Shown: piece after piece, positions 1 to 6,618 of the stretch
How positions within the stretch are numbered: the first letter of the stretch is position 1
Layout of the letters: each line of letters begins with the position of its first letter
Origin: an uncultured Actinomyces sp.
GTDB taxonomy: Bacteria > Actinomycetota > Actinomycetes > Actinomycetales > Actinomycetaceae
Length of the DNA: 8,174 nt
Reading direction: 5' to 3'
Assembly (NCBI GenBank): GCA_915069725.1
Contig: CAJZFF010000062.1
Span: 1-8,174, forward strand
Made by a program: the position numbers and the translations under genes
The notes under the pieces: model-generated
The model's database searches: none
Seen by the model: the letters and a program-made list of their open reading frames with translations, nothing else
Told to the model about the DNA's origin: nothing

Positions 1-1
1 A

Positions 2-33
2 GGCGGGTCGTCCGCGTGAACAGACGACCCGCC
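2..33 (-). terminator. Candidate intrinsic terminator downstream of adk
   Basis: A perfect 11-bp inverted repeat: GGCGGGTCGTC at 2-12 and GACGACCCGCC at 23-33, with a 10-base loop. It begins 14 bases past the adk stop codon in the direction of transcription, the usual place for a terminator. The window ends one base beyond the stem, so any U-rich tail cannot be seen. If real, it ends the secY-adk transcript and puts the next gene (often map or infA in this gene order) in a separate unit. A strong GC stem at a gene end is seen; terminator function is inferred. Confidence 0.65.
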
Positions 34-46
34 GGTGGGTTGGGCT

Positions 47-634
47 TCAGGAGCCGGTGATGCCGCGGACGGCAAGCGCCTCCATGATGCGATCGGTGAC
101 GACGTCGATCTCACCCATGCCGTCGACCTGAACGAGCAGGTCGCGCTCGGCGTAGAGGTCGGCCAACGGCGCGGTGGACTCGGCATAGACCTCGAGGCGA
201 CGGCGGATGACGGGCTCGGTGTCGTCAGCGCGTCCCTGCTCACCGGCCCGCTTGAGCAGGCGGGCGACAACGGCCTCGGCGTCGGCGGTGATCTCGACGA
301 CGACGTCGAGGGCCAGACCCGAGGCCTTCAGCATGGAGTCGAGCTCACCGACCTGCGCTGTGGTGCGCGGGTAGCCGTCCAGGAGGAATCCGTTCTCGCA
401 GTCGGCCTGGGCGATGCGGTCGGCCACCATGGCGTTGGTGATGGAGTCGGGGACGTACTCGCCCTTGTCCATGTAGGCCTTGGCCTGAGTGCCGAGCTCG
501 GTGGCGCCGGCGACGTTGGCGCGGAAGATGTCTCCGGTGGAGATGGCCGGGATGCCCAGGCGCTCGGCGATCCGGGCGGCCTGGGTGCCCTTGCCCGCTC
601 CGGGGGGACCGAGAAGAACCATGCGTGCGCTCAT
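47..634 (-). CDS. adk: Adenylate kinase
   Basis: Cytoplasmic enzyme that interconverts ATP + AMP and 2 ADP, balancing the adenylate pool. The 195-residue protein shows the P-loop GPPGAGKGT (9-17), the AMP-binding segment STGDIFR (32-38), the DGYPRT motif (86-91), and a short LID region around 124-150 with GRADD and arginines of RRRLEVY. The LID lacks the four-cysteine zinc site, so this is the short-LID form; about 195 residues is normal for that type and shorter than E. coli Adk (214). The ATG at 634 overlaps the secY stop as ATGA, with GAAGGG a few bases upstream, implying translational coupling to secY. A terminator-like repeat follows at once. No missing key residue. Identification is secure. 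Confidence 0.97.
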   Translation of the reverse strand: MSARMVLLGPPGAGKGTQAARIAERLGIPAISTGDIFRANVAGATELGTQAKAYMDKGEYVPDSITNAMVADRIAQADCENGFLLDGYPRTTAQVGELDSMLKASGLALDVVVEITADAEAVVARLLKRAGEQGRADDTEPVIRRRLEVYAESTAPLADLYAERDLLVQVDGMGEIDVVTDRIMEALAVRGITGS

Positions 635-1932
635 GACAAGAACCCTTCGTAGTGACGCTGCTGCAGCTGGGAGTTGACTTCCTTAACGGTCTGAAGGCCC
701 ACACCCACCATGATGAGGATAGTGGTTCCGCCGAAGGGCAGGTGCTGAGCCAGGTCCAGCCAGATGACGGCGAGCGTCGGGATGAGGGCGAGGACCACCA
801 GGTAGATGGAGCCGGCCGTCGTGATGCGGTTGATGACGTAGGACAGGTAGCGCACAGTGGGCTCACCGGCGCGGATGCCGGGGATGAAGCCGCCGTAGCG
901 CTTCATGTTGTCCGCGATCTCCTCGGCGTCGAAGGTGATGGCCGTGTAGAAGAAGGCGAAGAACAGGATGAGGACGCCGTAGGCGGTCAGGTAGATCGGG
1001 CTCGTCTGCTGCAGGTTCGTCATGATCCACTGCACCCACTTGCTCGTCTGGTTGCCGAAGCCGGCGATGAGCTGGGGCATGGCCAGGATCGAGGAGGCGA
1101 AGATGACGGGGATGACGCCGGCGGTGTTGATCTTGACCGGGATGTAGGTGGTCGAGCCGCCGTACTGGCGGCGCCCGATCATCCGTTTGGCGTACTGCAC
1201 GGGGATGCGCCGCTGGGCCTGCTCGATGTACACGACCGCGAGGGTCGCCAGGAGGACGACGGCCACGATGATGGCGAAGTTGGCCGCCCCGTTGTTGCCT
1301 CCGGCGATGGAGAACATGTTGGAGGGGAACTGAGCCACGATGGAGGTGAAGATGAGCAGCGACATGCCGTTGCCGATGCCGCGCTCGGTGATGAGCTCAC
1401 CCAGCCACATGATGAGGCCGGTGCCGGCGGTCATGGTGATGATGATGAGCAGCGGGGTGACGATCGAGTCGCCGGCGACGATGTGCTGGGCCCTGGCACA
1501 GCCCTGGAAGAGCTGACCGCTCTTGGCCGTGGCCACGATGGTGCTGGACTGGAGCAGCCCCAGGCCGATGGTGAGGTAGCGGGTGTACTCGGTGAGCTTG
1601 GCGGTGCCCGCCTGGCCCTCCTTGTGGAGCTCCTCGAAGCGGGGGATGACAACCCGCAGCAGTTGGATGATGATGGAGGCCGTGATGTAGGGCATGATGC
1701 CCAGCGCGAAGACGCTCAGCTGGAGCAGCGCGCCACCGGAGAAGACGTTGACCAGGCTGAGGAGGTTCTGGTCCTTGCCGGCCTCACCGATGCAGTACTT
1801 GGCGTTAGCCAGGTTGACGCCGGGCGCCGGCAGGATCGACCCGAGCCGGAACAGGGCCATGATGCCGAGGGTGAAGAGCAGCTTCGCCCTGAGGTCTGGC
1901 GTTCTGAACGCCTGAGTGAACGCGCTGAGCAC
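631..1932 (-). CDS. secY: Preprotein translocase channel subunit SecY
   Basis: Membrane channel of the SecYEG translocon, which exports unfolded proteins and inserts membrane proteins with SecA or the ribosome. The 433-residue protein has the family's usual length and hydrophobicity pattern for ten membrane segments: TM1 about 17-36, a plug region about 38-70, TM2 about 71-93 with ALGIMPYITASI, then further segments at about 155-177, 186-203, 218-236, 270-290, 314-333, 370-390 and 402-417. The cytoplasmic loop PGIRAGEPT (351-359) carries Arg354, which by context matches the arginine of E. coli SecY needed for SecA function. The end, SQLQQRHYEGFLS, is typical of actinobacterial SecY. The start is a GTG at 1932 with AGGAG five bases upstream. 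Although rplO precedes it in the cluster, a 351-base gap with terminator-like hairpins and a candidate promoter suggests it starts its own unit with adk. Confidence 0.97.
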   Translation of the reverse strand: MLSAFTQAFRTPDLRAKLLFTLGIMALFRLGSILPAPGVNLANAKYCIGEAGKDQNLLSLVNVFSGGALLQLSVFALGIMPYITASIIIQLLRVVIPRFEELHKEGQAGTAKLTEYTRYLTIGLGLLQSSTIVATAKSGQLFQGCARAQHIVAGDSIVTPLLIIITMTAGTGLIMWLGELITERGIGNGMSLLIFTSIVAQFPSNMFSIAGGNNGAANFAIIVAVVLLATLAVVYIEQAQRRIPVQYAKRMIGRRQYGGSTTYIPVKINTAGVIPVIFASSILAMPQLIAGFGNQTSKWVQWIMTNLQQTSPIYLTAYGVLILFFAFFYTAITFDAEEIADNMKRYGGFIPGIRAGEPTVRYLSYVINRITTAGSIYLVVLALIPTLAVIWLDLAQHLPFGGTTILIMVGVGLQTVKEVNSQLQQRHYEGFLS

Positions 1933-1963
1933 TCGATCTCCTGTGGACTCGGGGGTGGGTTCG

Positions 1964-2002
1964 GCCTTGCGGGCAGCAAGGCGGAGCGCAGGGGAACTGC
2001 GC
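1964..2002 (-). promoter_or_regulatory. Tandem hairpins in the secY leader
   Basis: Two adjacent perfect inverted repeats lie between the candidate secY promoter and the gene. The first transcribed is GCGCAG (1986-1991) with CTGCGC (1997-2002), loop of 5. The second is GCCTTGC (1964-1970) with GCAAGGC (1976-1982), loop of 5. Only 3 bases separate them. The first would begin close to the predicted transcript start near 2003. They end about 31 bases before the GTG start, leaving the Shine-Dalgarno site free. The stems are seen directly; a role in mRNA stability or control of secY is inference. Confidence 0.4.
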
Positions 2003-2009
2003 CCGGCCC

Positions 2010-2015
2010 AGACTA
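2010..2015 (-). promoter_or_regulatory. Candidate -10 element for secY-adk
   Basis: On the minus strand the hexamer reads TAGTCT, fitting the TANNNT pattern of actinobacterial housekeeping -10 elements. It lies about 78 bases upstream of the secY GTG and downstream of the rplO terminator, giving a leader near 70 nt. I see no good -35 hexamer at 16-19 bases spacing (the 17-base position reads CCCAGG), which is common in actinobacterial promoters but leaves this a weak call. Confidence 0.33.
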
Positions 2016-2177
2016 CCCCGCTGAGCTCGTCACCTGGGCGCTGAGATGGGCTTGCAACGTGGCTGAGGTGCGGGTTTTCTCACGTCTCGTGCCGGTGCCG
2101 TTGCCCGGGGTGATCCAAGGCACCTCGCTACCGATGCGCCGGAGCCGTCCTGCGGTGTAGCGCCCGCGCACGACGAA

Positions 2178-2211
2178 CCCCGGCGGCCCAGGTTTCCCTG
2201 GACCGCCGGGG
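2178..2211 (-). terminator. Intrinsic terminator between rplO and secY
   Basis: A 15-bp stem: arm CCCCGGCGGCCCAGG (2178-2192) and arm CCTGGACCGCCGGGG (2197-2211), with a 4-base loop. In the plus-strand sequence one position is a C/A mismatch (2187/2202), but in the minus-strand RNA it becomes a G-U wobble, so the stem is continuous only in the transcript of these genes. The loop in that RNA is GAAA, a stabilising GNRA tetraloop. The downstream RNA begins UUCGUCGUG, so the U-tract is poor, as is frequent in actinobacterial terminators. It lies 72 bases past the rplO stop and should end or reduce the spc transcript before secY. Confidence 0.75.
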
Positions 2212-2257
2212 TCTGTGATGTCGCTTCTCGTCAGGGCCGCTCCTTCGGGGTTGTCAC

Positions 2258-2280
2258 CCGTGCCGGGCTCGGCCCGACGG
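2258..2280 (-). terminator. Small imperfect hairpin just downstream of rplO
   Basis: CGGGC (2264-2268) pairs with GCCCG (2272-2276) around a 3-base loop; the outer CCGT (2258-2261) pairs with ACGG (2277-2280), with GC at 2262-2263 bulged. It begins 3 bases past the rplO stop codon. Alone it is a modest structure. With the stronger hairpin at 2178-2211 it may act as a 3'-end stabiliser or part of a tandem terminator. Random GC-rich hairpins of this size are not rare, hence the low confidence. Confidence 0.35.
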
Positions 2281-2283
2281 CGT

Positions 2284-2760
2284 TCAGCGCGTGGCGATGG
2301 TGCCGCCGGCGGCCTCGATCTTCTCCTTGGCGGAGCCGGACCAGGCGTCGACCGTGAGCGTCAGGGCCACGGTGACGTCGCCGCCGCCGAGGACCTTGAC
2401 GAGCTGGTTCTTGCGAACCGCGCCCTTGGCGACGAGGTCCTCCACGGTCACCGTGCCGCCCTCGGGGAACAGCTCGGCGATGCGGCCGACGTTCACGGGC
2501 TGGAACTCGACCCGGTTGGGGTTGCGGAAGCCGCGCAGCTTGGGAAGACGCATGTGCAGCGGCATCTGGCCACCCTCGAAACCAGGACGGACCTGGTAAC
2601 GAGCCTTGGTGCCCTTGGTACCGCGACCGGCGGTCTTACCCTTGGACGCCTCACCACGACCCACGCGGGTCTTGGCCTTCTTGGCGCCGGGGGCGGGACG
2701 CAGGTGGTGCAGCTTGACGACGCGCACCTTCTCCTCCTGCGTGTTCTCGGTGTCAGCCAT
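2284..2760 (-). CDS. rplO: 50S ribosomal protein L15
   Basis: Component of the large ribosomal subunit that binds 23S rRNA late in 50S assembly. The 158-residue protein shows the L15 pattern: [20 protein letters not shown] near the N-terminus (18-37), the glycine/lysine-rich stretch with [10 protein letters not shown], then [19 protein letters not shown] in the middle, and a C-terminal half ending in [10 protein letters not shown]. The frame is open for 14 codons upstream, but those lie inside rpmD; the ATG at 2760 is preferred because AGGAGG sits 7 bases upstream, within the last codons of rpmD, and the rpmD TGA is one base before the ATG. It is the last gene of the spc unit here and is followed by two hairpins. 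Confidence 0.96.
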   Translation of the reverse strand: MADTENTQEEKVRVVKLHHLRPAPGAKKAKTRVGRGEASKGKTAGRGTKGTKARYQVRPGFEGGQMPLHMRLPKLRGFRNPNRVEFQPVNVGRIAELFPEGGTVTVEDLVAKGAVRKNQLVKVLGGGDVTVALTLTVDAWSGSAKEKIEAAGGTIATR

Positions 2761-2761
2761 C

Positions 2762-2968
2762 TCAGACCTCCTCAACGGTGACCAGGTGGTGCACCGTGGC
2801 AATCAGGCCGCGCACGCTGGGGCTGTCCTCACGCACGACGGACTGGCGGATCTTGCGCAGACCCAGGGTCTTGAGGGACTCGCGCTGGCGGTGGGTGCCC
2901 CCGATGCCAGAGCGGACCTGAGTGACCTTGAGCTGCTTGGTCATCTGCTTCGATGCGGACTCAGCCAT
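2762..2968 (-). CDS. rpmD: 50S ribosomal protein L30
   Basis: Small large-subunit protein found in most bacteria. The core [11 protein letters not shown], then [16 protein letters not shown] and an end HLVTVEEV, is typical of L30. Start choice: the ATG at 2968 overlaps the rpsE stop as TGATG and has GAAGGAG about 10 bases upstream, giving 68 residues. An internal ATG at 2944 would give 60 residues (MTKQLKVTQ...), the commonest family length, but its upstream sequence has no clear Shine-Dalgarno site. I favour 2968; the shorter form cannot be excluded. The extra N-terminal residues MAESASKQ are polar and without a known role. Confidence 0.93.
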   Translation of the reverse strand: MAESASKQMTKQLKVTQVRSGIGGTHRQRESLKTLGLRKIRQSVVREDSPSVRGLIATVHHLVTVEEV

Positions 2969-3675
2969 CACGCACCCACTCCTTCAGCGGCCTTCTCGGC
3001 CTCCTGCTTCTCGGCCTGAGCGCGCTTGTCGGCCTCGCCCTCGGCGCGGGCCCGCAGCATGGACTGCGGGGCGACGTCCTCCAGGGGCAGGCCACGGCGG
3101 GCCGCGACGGCCTCGGGCTGCTCAAGCTGCTTGAGGGCGTCCACCGTGGCGTGCACGATGTTGATCGCGTTGGAGGAGCCCAGCGACTTGGACAGGATGT
3201 CGTGGACACCGGCGCAGTCCAGCACGGCGCGCACCGGACCACCGGCGATAACACCGGTACCGGGGGACGCCGGGCGCAGGAGAACGACTCCGGCGGAGTC
3301 CTCGCCCTGGACCAGGTGCGGGATGGTGCGGCGGATCATCGGGACGTGGAAGAAGTTCTTCTTCGCGATCTCGACGGCCTTGGCAATGGCGGAGGGAACT
3401 TCCTTCGCCTTGCCGTAGCCCACGCCGACGGTGCCCTCACCGTCACCGACGACCACGAGGGCCGTGAAGGTGAAGCGGCGGCCGCCCTTGACGACCTTGG
3501 ACACGCGGTTGATGGTGACGACGCGCTCGATGTACTTGTCGTCGTTGCCGCGACCACGGTCGCGGCGGTCGTTGTTGCGGTCGCGGCGGCCGCGGCCCTC
3601 GCCCCGGCGCTCGTCGTTCTCGCGCTGGGCCGAGCCGTCGGACGACGCGGACCTGTCTCGCTGCGGTGCAGCCAT
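2968..3675 (-). CDS. rpsE: 30S ribosomal protein S5
   Basis: Small-subunit protein near the mRNA entry site that contributes to decoding accuracy and helicase activity of the ribosome. The 235-residue protein has an S5 N-terminal RNA-binding domain starting around residue 47 ([20 protein letters not shown]), the loop [18 protein letters not shown] (77-94), and a C-terminal domain with [19 protein letters not shown] (134-152) and [12 protein letters not shown]. The VVKGGR loop, where spectinomycin-resistance changes occur in other bacteria, looks wild type. It is longer than E. coli S5 (167 residues) because of an N-terminal extension of about 45 residues, very rich in Arg, Asp, Gly and Asn, and an Ala/Glu/Lys-rich tail after about 205. 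Start ATG at 3675 with GAGGAA upstream; 34 bases after rplR. Confidence 0.97.
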   Translation of the reverse strand: MAAPQRDRSASSDGSAQRENDERRGEGRGRRDRNNDRRDRGRGNDDKYIERVVTINRVSKVVKGGRRFTFTALVVVGDGEGTVGVGYGKAKEVPSAIAKAVEIAKKNFFHVPMIRRTIPHLVQGEDSAGVVLLRPASPGTGVIAGGPVRAVLDCAGVHDILSKSLGSSNAINIVHATVDALKQLEQPEAVAARRGLPLEDVAPQSMLRARAEGEADKRAQAEKQEAEKAAEGVGA

Positions 3676-3709
3676 CAGATGTTCCTCTGCTTTCTCGTCG
3701 TCTTAGTGC

Positions 3710-4090
3710 TCACAGCTTCAGGCCGCCCTCGCGGGCGCCCTCGGCGACGGCCGCGACACGGCCGTGGTACTTGTTGCCGCCGCGGTCGAACACGACTGCC
3801 TCGATGCCCAGCGCCTTGGCCCGCTCGGCGATGAGCTCGCCGACCTTGTGGGCGGCGCCCACCTTGTGGCCCTCGACGCCCTTGGCGGCCTCCTCCAGGG
3901 TGGAGGCGGCGCACAGGGTGTGACCGATGGTGTCGTCCACGACCTGAGCCACCATGTGGCGGTTGGACCGGGTGACCACCAGGCGGGGACGCTCGGGCGT
4001 GCCGGAGATGTGCTTGCGCACGCGCTGGTGACGGATCTTGCGGGCGATGGCGCGGGGGTTGCCCTTGCCCCTCTTGATCGAGTAAGCCAT
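3710..4090 (-). CDS. rplR: 50S ribosomal protein L18
   Basis: Binds 5S rRNA together with L5 and L25 and anchors it in the central protuberance of the 50S subunit. The 126-residue protein carries [15 protein letters not shown] [19 protein letters not shown] in the N-terminal half and ends with the conserved [20 protein letters not shown] segment and GGLKL, typical of actinobacterial L18. The ATG at 4090 is chosen over an in-frame GTG two codons earlier because that GTG overlaps the rplF stop and the family start MAYSIKRGK fits the ATG. Only 2 bases (CC) separate the rplF stop from this ATG, suggesting translational coupling. Confidence 0.96.
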   Translation of the reverse strand: MAYSIKRGKGNPRAIARKIRHQRVRKHISGTPERPRLVVTRSNRHMVAQVVDDTIGHTLCAASTLEEAAKGVEGHKVGAAHKVGELIAERAKALGIEAVVFDRGGNKYHGRVAAVAEGAREGGLKL

Positions 4091-4092
4091 GG

Positions 4093-4632
4093 TCACTTAC
4101 CAGCCTTTCCGACCTTGCGGCGCACGTTCTCGCCGGCGTAGCGCACGCCCTTGCCCTTGTAGGGCTCCGGCGGACGGATCTTGCGAATGTTCGCCGCGAC
4201 CTCGCCGACCTGCTCCTTGGAGATACCGGAGACGGTGATCTTCAGGTTGCCGTCGACCGTGAAGGTGATGCCCTCGGGGGGCTCAACGGTCACGGTGTGG
4301 GAGAAGCCGAGGGAGAGCTCGATGCCCTGGCCCTTGGCGGCGACGCGGTAACCGGTGCCGACGATCTCGAGCTGCTTGGAGTAGCCCTCGGTGACGCCGA
4401 TCACCATGTTGTTGATGAGGGTGCGCGACAGTCCGTGCAGCGAGCGCGAGCGGCGCTCGTCGTCGGGGCGCGTGACCAGGATGGAGCCGTCCTCCTGGCG
4501 GGTGACGCTCAGGGGCTCGCTGATCGTGCGGGACAGGGTGCCCTTGGGGCCCTTGACCGTCACGTCCTGGCCGTCGATGGTGACGTCCACTCCGGCAGGA
4601 ACCGGAACGGGGAGCCGTCCAATACGAGACAT
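4093..4632 (-). CDS. rplF: 50S ribosomal protein L6
   Basis: Large-subunit protein near the sarcin-ricin loop and the factor-binding site. The 179-residue length matches the family. It starts [19 protein letters not shown], has two repeated L6 domains, and carries the C-terminal signature [21 protein letters not shown]. Start ATG at 4632 has GGAGG six bases upstream, in the 21-base gap after rpsH. Nothing unusual in the protein. Its stop codon is followed by CC and the rplR ATG. Confidence 0.97.
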   Translation of the reverse strand: MSRIGRLPVPVPAGVDVTIDGQDVTVKGPKGTLSRTISEPLSVTRQEDGSILVTRPDDERRSRSLHGLSRTLINNMVIGVTEGYSKQLEIVGTGYRVAAKGQGIELSLGFSHTVTVEPPEGITFTVDGNLKITVSGISKEQVGEVAANIRKIRPPEPYKGKGVRYAGENVRRKVGKAGK

Positions 4633-4653
4633 GGTTTTCCTCCGTTCCTTCTC

Positions 4654-5052
4654 TTACCAGACGTAGGCGAGGACTTCGCCGCCCACGCCACGCGACTCGG
4701 CCTGCTTGTCGGTCAGGAGGCCGGAGGAGGTGGACAGGATCGCCACTCCCAGGCCGCCGAGGACCTTGGGCAGGTTGGTGGACTTGGCGTAGACGCGCAG
4801 GCCGGGCTTGGAGATCCGGCGCAGGCCCTGGATGGCCCGCTGGCGGTTGGCTCCGTACTTGAGGCTCAGCGTGAGCGTCTTGCCGACCTCGGCGTCCGTG
4901 ACCTCGTAGCCGGCGATGTAGCCCTCGGCCTTGAGCATCTCAGCGATGTTCACCTTGAGCTTGCTCGACGGCATCGACACGGTGTCGTGGTAGGCGCTGT
5001 TTGCGTTGCGCAGACGGGTCAGCATGTCTGCGATGGGGTCTGTCATTGTCAT
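4654..5052 (-). CDS. rpsH: 30S ribosomal protein S8
   Basis: Primary 16S rRNA-binding protein and, in E. coli, the translational repressor of the spc operon. The 132-residue protein begins [20 protein letters not shown] and ends with the S8 signature [14 protein letters not shown]; length matches the family. Two ATG codons are in frame, at 5052 and 5046; 5052 gives the MTMTDPI start common in actinobacteria. The Shine-Dalgarno placement is unusual: a strong GAGGAAGG (5074-5067) lies about 14 bases upstream, and a closer AAGG (5063-5060) sits in a small GC hairpin (5057-5068). It follows rpsN after 58 bases, the longest gap inside the spc group. Confidence 0.97.
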   Translation of the reverse strand: MTMTDPIADMLTRLRNANSAYHDTVSMPSSKLKVNIAEMLKAEGYIAGYEVTDAEVGKTLTLSLKYGANRQRAIQGLRRISKPGLRVYAKSTNLPKVLGGLGVAILSTSSGLLTDKQAESRGVGGEVLAYVW

Positions 5053-5056
5053 GAGT

Positions 5057-5068
5057 GGGCCTTAGCCC
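5057..5068 (-). promoter_or_regulatory. Small hairpin between Shine-Dalgarno and rpsH start
   Basis: GGGC (5057-5060) pairs with GCCC (5065-5068) around a 4-base loop, just upstream of the rpsH ATG at 5052. It lies between, and partly overlaps, a strong but distant GAGGAAGG and a closer weak AAGG. Folding would either bring the distant site nearer to the ATG or hide the close one. Four GC pairs are marginal, so the effect on rpsH translation is speculative. Confidence 0.25.
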
Positions 5069-5110
5069 TTCCTCGTCGTGGTTTCCTCAGCGGACCTGCG
5101 ACGTAAGTTC

Positions 5111-5296
5111 TTACCAGCTGGACTTGCTCACGCCCGGGAGCTCGCCGCGAAGGGCCATCTCACGCAGGCAGATACGGCACAGGCCGAACTTGCGGTAGAC
5201 CGAGTGCGGGCGGCCGCAGCGCTGGCAGCGCGTGTAGGCACGGACACCGAACTTGGGCTTGCGGTTCGCCTTCTCAATCAGTGCGGTCTTCGCCAT
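5111..5296 (-). CDS. rpsN: 30S ribosomal protein S14, zinc-binding type (type Z)
   Basis: Small-subunit head protein needed for late 30S assembly. The 61-residue length is that of the short zinc form (rpsZ/rpsN1), not the roughly 100-residue zinc-free form. Four cysteines form the zinc site: Cys24 and Cys27 (CQRC), Cys40 and Cys43 (CRIC). The C-terminal half, [17 protein letters not shown], is the standard type Z ending. The ATG at 5296 lies one base after the rplE stop and has AAGGAG seven bases upstream within the last rplE codons. Some actinobacteria keep a second, zinc-free S14 elsewhere under Zur control; this window cannot show whether one exists here. Confidence 0.97.
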   Translation of the reverse strand: MAKTALIEKANRKPKFGVRAYTRCQRCGRPHSVYRKFGLCRICLREMALRGELPGVSKSSW

Positions 5297-5297
5297 C

Positions 5298-5855
5298 TCA
5301 CTTCTCCTTGAAGGGGAAGCCGAGCTGCTTGAGCAGCGAGCGGGCCTCCTCGTCGGTCTTGGCCGTGGTCACCACGGTGATGTCCATGCCGCGGACGCGG
5401 TCGATCTGGTCCTGGTCGATCTCGTGGAAGACAGCCTGCTCGGTCAGACCGAAGGTGTAGTTGCCGTTCCCGTCGAACTGCTTGGGGCTCAGACCACGGA
5501 AGTCGCGGATACGGGGCAGCGAGATCGAGACCAGGCGGTCCAGGAACTCCCACATGCGGTCGCCGCGCAGGGTGGAGTGCGCGCCGATCGGCATGCCCTC
5601 ACGCAGCTTGAACTGCGCGATGGACTTGCGGGCCCGGGTGACCTGGGGCTTCTGACCCGTGATGGCGGCGAGGTCGCGCACGGCGCCCTCGATCATCTTG
5701 GAGTCGTGGGCGGCCTCGCCCACACCCATGTTGACGACGACCTTGACGACGCGCCCGACCTCCATCACGTTGCCGTGCTGGAACTCCTTGAGCAGGGCGG
5801 GGCGCACCTCCTCGGTGTACTTCGTCTTGAGACGGGGGGTGGTCTTCTCAGCCAT
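5298..5855 (-). CDS. rplE: 50S ribosomal protein L5
   Basis: Binds 5S rRNA and forms the bridge between the 50S central protuberance and the 30S head. The 185-residue protein shows [13 protein letters not shown] (N-terminal signature), [19 protein letters not shown], and the C-terminal part with [20 protein letters not shown] and [18 protein letters not shown], ending GFPFKEK; all standard for L5. The ATG at 5855 ([10 protein letters not shown]) is preferred to an in-frame GTG two codons earlier, which lies inside the rplX stop region. Two bases (CC) separate the rplX stop from this ATG, the same TGACCATGGCT junction seen at rplF-rplR. Confidence 0.97.
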   Translation of the reverse strand: MAEKTTPRLKTKYTEEVRPALLKEFQHGNVMEVGRVVKVVVNMGVGEAAHDSKMIEGAVRDLAAITGQKPQVTRARKSIAQFKLREGMPIGAHSTLRGDRMWEFLDRLVSISLPRIRDFRGLSPKQFDGNGNYTFGLTEQAVFHEIDQDQIDRVRGMDITVVTTAKTDEEARSLLKQLGFPFKEK

Positions 5856-5857
5856 GG

Positions 5858-6202
5858 TCACAGGTCCTCCCCGCTCTTCTTGGCGTAACGCACGCGGACG
5901 GTGCGCTTGCGGCCGTCGGGACGCACGCCCTCCTCGACGCGGAAGCCCACGCGGGTGCGCTTCTTGGTCTTGGGGTCGACGAGCATGACGTTGGAGGCGT
6001 GGATGGGCGCCTCAACGGTCTCGATGCCGCCGGTGCGGGCGCCCTGCTGGGACTGCCCCACCTTGGTGTGCTTGGTCACGCGCTGGACGCCCTCGACAAT
6101 GACACGGTCAGTGCCCTTGAGGACCTCCAGAACGCGGCCGGTCTTGCCCTTGTCCTTACCGGCGATGACGATGACCTGGTCGCCCTTCTTGATGCGTGCC
6201 AT
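5858..6202 (-). CDS. rplX: 50S ribosomal protein L24
   Basis: One of the assembly-initiator proteins of the 50S subunit, located near the tunnel exit. The 114-residue protein starts [20 protein letters not shown], a KOW motif, followed by GRVLEVLKG and [20 protein letters not shown], then RVGFRVEEG and a basic C-terminus; length and order match the family. The ATG at 6202 comes 2 bases after the rplN stop. Its Shine-Dalgarno site is exceptional: GGAGGTGATC (6217-6208) complements ten bases of the conserved 16S rRNA 3' end and is encoded by the last codons of rplN. Confidence 0.97.
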   Translation of the reverse strand: MARIKKGDQVIVIAGKDKGKTGRVLEVLKGTDRVIVEGVQRVTKHTKVGQSQQGARTGGIETVEAPIHASNVMLVDPKTKKRTRVGFRVEEGVRPDGRKRTVRVRYAKKSGEDL

Positions 6203-6204
6203 GT

Positions 6205-6573
6205 TCAGATCACCTCCGGGGCGAGCGAGACGATGCGCATGAACTTCTTCTCGCGAAGCTCACGGCCGACGGGGCCGAAGATGCGCGTACCGCGCGGCTC
6301 CCCATCGTTCTTGAGGATGACGGCGGCGTTCTCGTCGAAGCGGATGTATGAGCCGTCGGGACGACGACGCTCCTTGCGGGCACGCACGACGACGGCCTTG
6401 ACGACCTCGCCCTTCTTCACGTTGCCGCCGGGAATGGCGTCCTTGACGGTGGCGACGATCGTGTCGCCGATACCCGCATAGCGCCGACCCGATCCACCGA
6501 GAACACGGATGCAAAGGATCTCCTTGGCACCGGTGTTGTCGGCGACCTTCAGTCGCGACTCCTGCTGGATCAT
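6205..6573 (-). CDS. rplN: 50S ribosomal protein L14
   Basis: Large-subunit protein at the 30S interface, binding 23S rRNA beside L19 and the site used by the silencing factor RsfS. The 122-residue length is exactly that of the family. It begins [19 protein letters not shown], contains [38 protein letters not shown] and [20 protein letters not shown], and ends [11 protein letters not shown], all standard. Start ATG at 6573 with AGGAG eight bases upstream. It is the first gene of the spc group and follows a 581-base non-coding gap, so it probably heads its own transcript with a long leader. Confidence 0.98.
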   Translation of the reverse strand: MIQQESRLKVADNTGAKEILCIRVLGGSGRRYAGIGDTIVATVKDAIPGGNVKKGEVVKAVVVRARKERRRPDGSYIRFDENAAVILKNDGEPRGTRIFGPVGRELREKKFMRIVSLAPEVI

Positions 6574-6580
6574 TGAGTGT

Positions 6581-6618
6581 TCTCCTGTCGTCGAGCCGGT
6601 TCTCAGGAAGCTCCTGAG
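6581..6618 (-). promoter_or_regulatory. Hairpin in rplN leader with possible Shine-Dalgarno pairing
   Basis: A perfect 7-bp hairpin: CTCAGGA (6602-6608 on the plus strand) with TCCTGAG (6612-6618) and a 3-base loop. In the minus-strand RNA the 5' arm continues as CTCAGGAG and so contains CAGGAG, the same hexamer as the real rplN Shine-Dalgarno site (6587-6582). The 3' arm UUCCUG (6609-6604) could therefore pair with either its own partner or the Shine-Dalgarno site (5 Watson-Crick pairs plus one G-U, loop of 16). The two pairings exclude each other. The complementarity is seen; a regulatory switch is inference. Confidence 0.35.

Larger units (their letters stand above)
1933..2283. other. Intergenic region between rplO and secY, no gene
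   Basis: A stretch of 351 bases with no supportable gene. Reading in the direction of transcription it holds a small imperfect hairpin just past rplO (2258-2280), a strong terminator-like hairpin (2178-2211), a candidate -10 element (2010-2015), and two small leader hairpins (1986-2002 and 1964-1982) before the secY Shine-Dalgarno site. Open frames crossing it on either strand are extensions of shadows of secY and have no plausible start site or family resemblance. Confidence 0.7.

Noticed and set aside
652..2160. A 502-codon open frame on the plus strand, antisense to secY
   Set aside because: In high-GC coding DNA the antisense frame with G/C-rich wobble positions stays open by default. 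The translation is Asp/Gly/Glu/Arg-rich without any domain, and the secY reading is certain.
2953..3834. A 293-codon plus-strand open frame antisense to rpsE and rplR
   Set aside because: Same shadow effect; it crosses two well-identified genes and an intergenic gap and has no recognisable fold.
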